A stretch of 64,000 nt of DNA, from NCBI GenBank assembly GCA_009649675.1, contig WJPL01000001.1, positions 578,469 through 642,468 of the forward strand, in the 5' to 3' direction. The position numbers were made by a program, and so were the translations under genes. Positions 61,123 to 64,000 of the stretch are shown here, one piece after another. Below the pieces are notes generated by a model, which made no database searches, was not told the DNA's origin, and saw only the letters and a program-made list of their open reading frames with translations. Position 1 is the first letter of the stretch, and every line of letters begins with the position of its first letter. This DNA comes from Alphaproteobacteria bacterium HT1-32. Its GTDB lineage: Bacteria > Pseudomonadota > Alphaproteobacteria > Rhodospirillales > HT1-32.

Positions 61123-62778
61123 ATGACGGACAAACTCAGCATAGCGATCGCCCAGATCAATCCAACCGTTGGCGACATTGACGGCAACGCCCAGCGCATC
61201 CTCGCGGCCCGCATGGATGCCCATAAAGCAGACCTCGTCGTCTTCAGTGAACTGGTTCTCTGCGGCTATCCGCCGGAAGACCTGGTTTTGAAGCCCGCCT
61301 TTCAGGAACGGATCACCGATGTGGTGGGGGAACTGGCCCGCGCAACGTCGGATGGCGGCCCGGCCATGATTGTCGGCACCCCCTGGCGCGTTGGCGGCAA
61401 GCTGTACAATGCCGCCCTGCTGCTGGATGGCGGAGAGATCGCCGCTGTCCGCCTGAAATGGGATCTGCCCAATTACGGCGTGTTTGATGAAAAGCGGGTT
61501 TTCGAAGCCGGCCCAATGCCCGGGCCGGTGAACTTCCGCGATGTCCGTATCGGCATCATGATCTGCGAGGACATGTGGAAACCGGACGTAACGGAATGCC
61601 TGGAAGAATCCGGCGCAGAATTTCTGCTTGTCCTGAATGGTTCCCCCTTTGATGAGAAGAAACATGAGCAGCGCCTGAATCTGGCCGTTGCCCGTGTTAC
61701 AGAATCCGGCCTGCCGCTGGCTTATGTGCATCAGGTTGGCGGACAGGACGAACTGGTGTTCGACGGGGCCTCCTTTGTCATCAATGCAGACTGCAAACCC
61801 GCCGTGCAGCAGCCCGCCTTCGTCGAAGATATCGCGATGACCACATGGTCACGCACTGGTGACGGCTGGCAGTGCGAACCGCAGAAACTGTCGCCGGTTT
61901 CCAGCGGTTTCGAGGCGATGTATTCCGCCATGATGCTGGGCCTGCGCGATTATGTGAACAAGAACGGCTTCCCCGGCATCATACTTGGCCTCTCCGGCGG
62001 TATCGACAGTGCCCTGTCAGCGGCAGTCGCTGTTGATGCACTGGGCGCAGACCGGGTGCATTGCGTGATGATGCCCTCCCCCTATACCAGTCAGGACAGT
62101 CTGGATGATGCGGCAGAGGTTGCCCGTCTGCTTGGCACGAAACTGGACAGCATCAGCATTGAGCCGGCCATGGCCGCCTTTGGCGAAATGCTGGCACCGT
62201 CCTTTGAAGACACCCAAAGCGGCGTGGCGGAAGAAAACATCCAGTCGCGGACCCGTGGCCTGATTCTGATGGCACTGTCGAACAAGCATGGTGCCATGCT
62301 GCTGACCACCGGTAACAAGTCGGAAATGTCGGTCGGCTATGCGACGCTGTATGGTGATATGTGTGGCGGCTATTCCGTGCTGAAGGATGTCTACAAGACA
62401 GATGTCTTTGCCCTGTCGGAATGGCGCAATGCCCATGTCCCGGCCGGCGCGCTCGGCCCCGATGGCCCGGCCATGCCGGAACGGGTTATCACCAAGCCCC
62501 CTTCGGCAGAACTGAAGCCGGACCAGACCGATCAGGACACCCTGCCGCCTTATGATATCCTCGACGGTATCCTTGAGGCACTGGTGGAAGAAGAACAGTC
62601 GGTCGAATCCTGTATCGCGAGCGGCTATGACGAAGCCGTAGTGCGCCGTATCTGGCGTATGCTTGACCGGGCGGAATACAAACGCCGCCAGGCCCCGCCG
62701 GGGGTCAAGGTCACTACCCGGAACTTCGGCCGCGACCGACGCTATCCCATCACCAACGGCTTTACCCGTCACATTTGA
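61123..62778 (+). CDS. nadE: NAD+ synthetase, glutamine-dependent
   Basis: Converts deamido-NAD to NAD+ using glutamine. The N-terminal nitrilase-type amidase domain (about 1-265) holds the Glu (VVFSELVLCGYPPEDLV), Lys (RLKWDLPNYGVFDEKRVF) and Cys (GIMICEDMWKP) triad; the C-terminal synthetase domain has the PP-loop GLSGGIDSALSAAVA (about 288) and TTGNKSEMSVGYATLYGDMCGG. The 551 residues are full length. Monocistronic, followed by a repeat element before cysS. Confidence 0.97.
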   Translation: MTDKLSIAIAQINPTVGDIDGNAQRILAARMDAHKADLVVFSELVLCGYPPEDLVLKPAFQERITDVVGELARATSDGGPAMIVGTPWRVGGKLYNAALLLDGGEIAAVRLKWDLPNYGVFDEKRVFEAGPMPGPVNFRDVRIGIMICEDMWKPDVTECLEESGAEFLLVLNGSPFDEKKHEQRLNLAVARVTESGLPLAYVHQVGGQDELVFDGASFVINADCKPAVQQPAFVEDIAMTTWSRTGDGWQCEPQKLSPVSSGFEAMYSAMMLGLRDYVNKNGFPGIILGLSGGIDSALSAAVAVDALGADRVHCVMMPSPYTSQDSLDDAAEVARLLGTKLDSISIEPAMAAFGEMLAPSFEDTQSGVAEENIQSRTRGLILMALSNKHGAMLLTTGNKSEMSVGYATLYGDMCGGYSVLKDVYKTDVFALSEWRNAHVPAGALGPDGPAMPERVITKPPSAELKPDQTDQDTLPPYDILDGILEALVEEEQSVESCIASGYDEAVVRRIWRMLDRAEYKRRQAPPGVKVTTRNFGRDRRYPITNGFTRHI

Positions 62779-62807
62779 GACGCAGGCAAGGCCGGTATAT
62801 AACCACC

Positions 62808-62905
62808 CTCATCCTGAACCCGTTCAGGATCTTGTCCGACTGGCCTGAGCCTGAATGAGCCGCTGCGGCGGAACAACCGGGATCCAGGAACAGGTTCTGG
62901 ATGAG
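62808..62905. repeat. Inverted-repeat element upstream of cysS
   Basis: CTCATCCTGAACC (62808-62820) and GGTTCTGGATGAG (62893-62905) pair with a single mismatch, and ATCCTGAACCCGTTCAGGAT (62811-62830) is itself a palindrome. The core CCTCATCCTGA is shared with the element at 29656-29750. It fills the nadE-cysS gap and ends 24 bases before the cysS start. Confidence 0.75.
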
Positions 62906-62929
62906 GAAACCAATTGTGGAATTCGACTG

Positions 62930-64000
62930 ATGACCCTGACGATTTATGACACCGCCTTGCGCAAGAAGGTTCCGTTTGAGCCGATAGACCCGGCGAATGT
63001 GCGGGTCTATGTCTGTGGTCCGACCGTCTATGATCTGATCCATATCGGCAATGCGCGGCCGCTGGTCATCTTTGATGTCCTGTTCCGGCTGTTGCAGTCA
63101 CAGCACGACCGGGTGACCTATGTCCGGAACATCACCGACGTTGAAGACAAGATCAACGCCCGCGCCCGCGACAACGGCGAAAGTATCCGCGACCTGACCG
63201 AACGTACCGCCGCCCAGTTCCGTCAGGATGCCGCAGACCTTGGCTGCCTGCCGCCGACTGTCGAGCCGCGGGCAACCGAACATATCGCGCAGATGATCGA
63301 CATCATCTCGTCCCTGATCGCCAATGGTCATGCCTATGAGAAAGACGGTCATGTGCTGTTCAATGTGCCTTCCTGGGATGACTATGGCCGCTTCGCCAAC
63401 CGGGACCGCGACGAGATGATTGCCGGCTCCCGCGTCGAAGTTGCCCCCTACAAGAAAGACCCTGCCGACTTTGTGCTGTGGAAACCCTCGCTCGGGGATG
63501 ATCCGGGCTGGGACAGCCCCTGGGGATTTGGCCGGCCCGGCTGGCATATCGAATGCTCGGCCATGAGCCGCGAGCATCTCGGTGTTGATTTCGACATTCA
63601 TGGCGGCGGACAGGATCTGATCTTCCCGCATCATCAGAACGAAGTGGCGCAAAGCCTTTGCGCCGCGCCCGGCAGTCGTTTCGCCAAATACTGGATGCAT
63701 AACGGCTATCTGATGAGCGAAGGCGAGAAGATGTCGAAAAGCCTCGGCAACTTCTACACCGTCCGCGACCTGCTCGACGAATTTCCCGGCGAGGCCCTCC
63801 GACTGGTCATCCTGCAGACCCAGTATCGTCAGCCGCTCGATTTCTCGAAGGATAAATGCCGCGAGGCGAAGATCACGCTCGACCGCTTCTATACGGCGCT
63901 GCGGGCCACATCGGATGCCGCCGGAGCAACGGCAGAACCGGACGCTCACCTGCTGGAGGCGCTGGCCGACGACCTCAATTCACCGCTGGCCCTGAGCCAT
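62930..64000 (+). CDS. cysS: Cysteinyl-tRNA synthetase (3' partial)
   Basis: Charges tRNA-Cys. The first 357 codons are in the window and the frame is open to its end. Class I synthetase motifs are intact: zinc ligand Cys29 (YVCGPTVYD), HIGN at 38-41 (HIGH-type), GWHIECSAM, the HHQNE zinc ligands and KMSKS at 267-271 ([14 protein letters not shown]). About 100-110 C-terminal residues are missing beyond the window edge. Confidence 0.97.
   Translation, partial: MTLTIYDTALRKKVPFEPIDPANVRVYVCGPTVYDLIHIGNARPLVIFDVLFRLLQSQHDRVTYVRNITDVEDKINARARDNGESIRDLTERTAAQFRQDAADLGCLPPTVEPRATEHIAQMIDIISSLIANGHAYEKDGHVLFNVPSWDDYGRFANRDRDEMIAGSRVEVAPYKKDPADFVLWKPSLGDDPGWDSPWGFGRPGWHIECSAMSREHLGVDFDIHGGGQDLIFPHHQNEVAQSLCAAPGSRFAKYWMHNGYLMSEGEKMSKSLGNFYTVRDLLDEFPGEALRLVILQTQYRQPLDFSKDKCREAKITLDRFYTALRATSDAAGATAEPDAHLLEALADDLNSPLALSH

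Overview
The window is a chromosomal segment from a GC-rich alphaproteobacterium. It looks Rhodospirillales-like, inferred from the maf / RNase E-G / yacG / tRNA-Phe cluster, the DUF1285-NUDIX-DUF6111-cca cluster, the MoxR-DUF58-DUF4159 locus, TctCBA transport and the style of the dispersed palindromic repeats. Genes are dense and often overlap by 4-14 nt. I saw no prophage, CRISPR array, complete insertion sequence or plasmid gene. Both ends cut genes: tctC at the left and cysS at the right.

Layout. 1-3 kb: tripartite tricarboxylate transporter tctC-tctB-tctA. 3-12 kb: aconitase acnA, a chemoreceptor, a DUF1194 protein, a voltage-gated-type K+ channel, a DegP-type protease and a DUF2065 protein. 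12-17.4 kb: DUF1223, pyrE, DUF2141, maf-rng-yacG, tRNA-Phe and a very small gene with an intrinsic terminator inside its reading frame, resembling the ribosome-rescue factor ArfA. 17.4-25 kb: an EamA transporter, acetoacetyl-CoA synthetase, three envelope proteins of poorly known function and tRNA-Arg. 25-28.4 kb: two overlapping DJ-1/GlxA genes divergent from a secreted metallo-hydrolase across a 12-bp inverted repeat, then a YbaN-like protein.

28.4-33.5 kb is a small catabolic island: a D-threonine-aldolase-like PLP enzyme, a glutamine-synthetase-like ligase, a Rieske ring-hydroxylating oxygenase and a divergent IclR regulator with a palindromic operator candidate. The ligase/oxygenase pairing resembles aromatic-amine (aniline-type) degradation. 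33.5-38.4 kb: a lone adhesin-like domain protein, glutaminase, an orphan Anbu-type proteasome homologue, Crp/Fnr and LysR regulators. 38.4-42 kb (minus strand): DUF1285-NUDIX-DUF6111-cca-SGNH hydrolase, where cca carries an N-terminal membrane helix. 42-48.8 kb: a Bat/aerotolerance-like MoxR-DUF58-DUF4159-membrane protein operon.

48.8-64 kb: LysR and wrbA with a shared dyad, a glutathionyl-hydroquinone reductase, a SpoIIAA-like protein, an AT-rich gap, a cheZ-like phosphatase ending in a FliM-like peptide, an ArsR/MFS pair, a TPR-methyltransferase, an aminotransferase that appears to start at CTG, a translationally coupled thiol-repair operon (ArsC-like, two tandem ChaC, MsrB), a small DUF3012 lipoprotein, an unknown protein, nadE and partial cysS. 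The most noteworthy item is the ArfA-like gene at 17181-17369.
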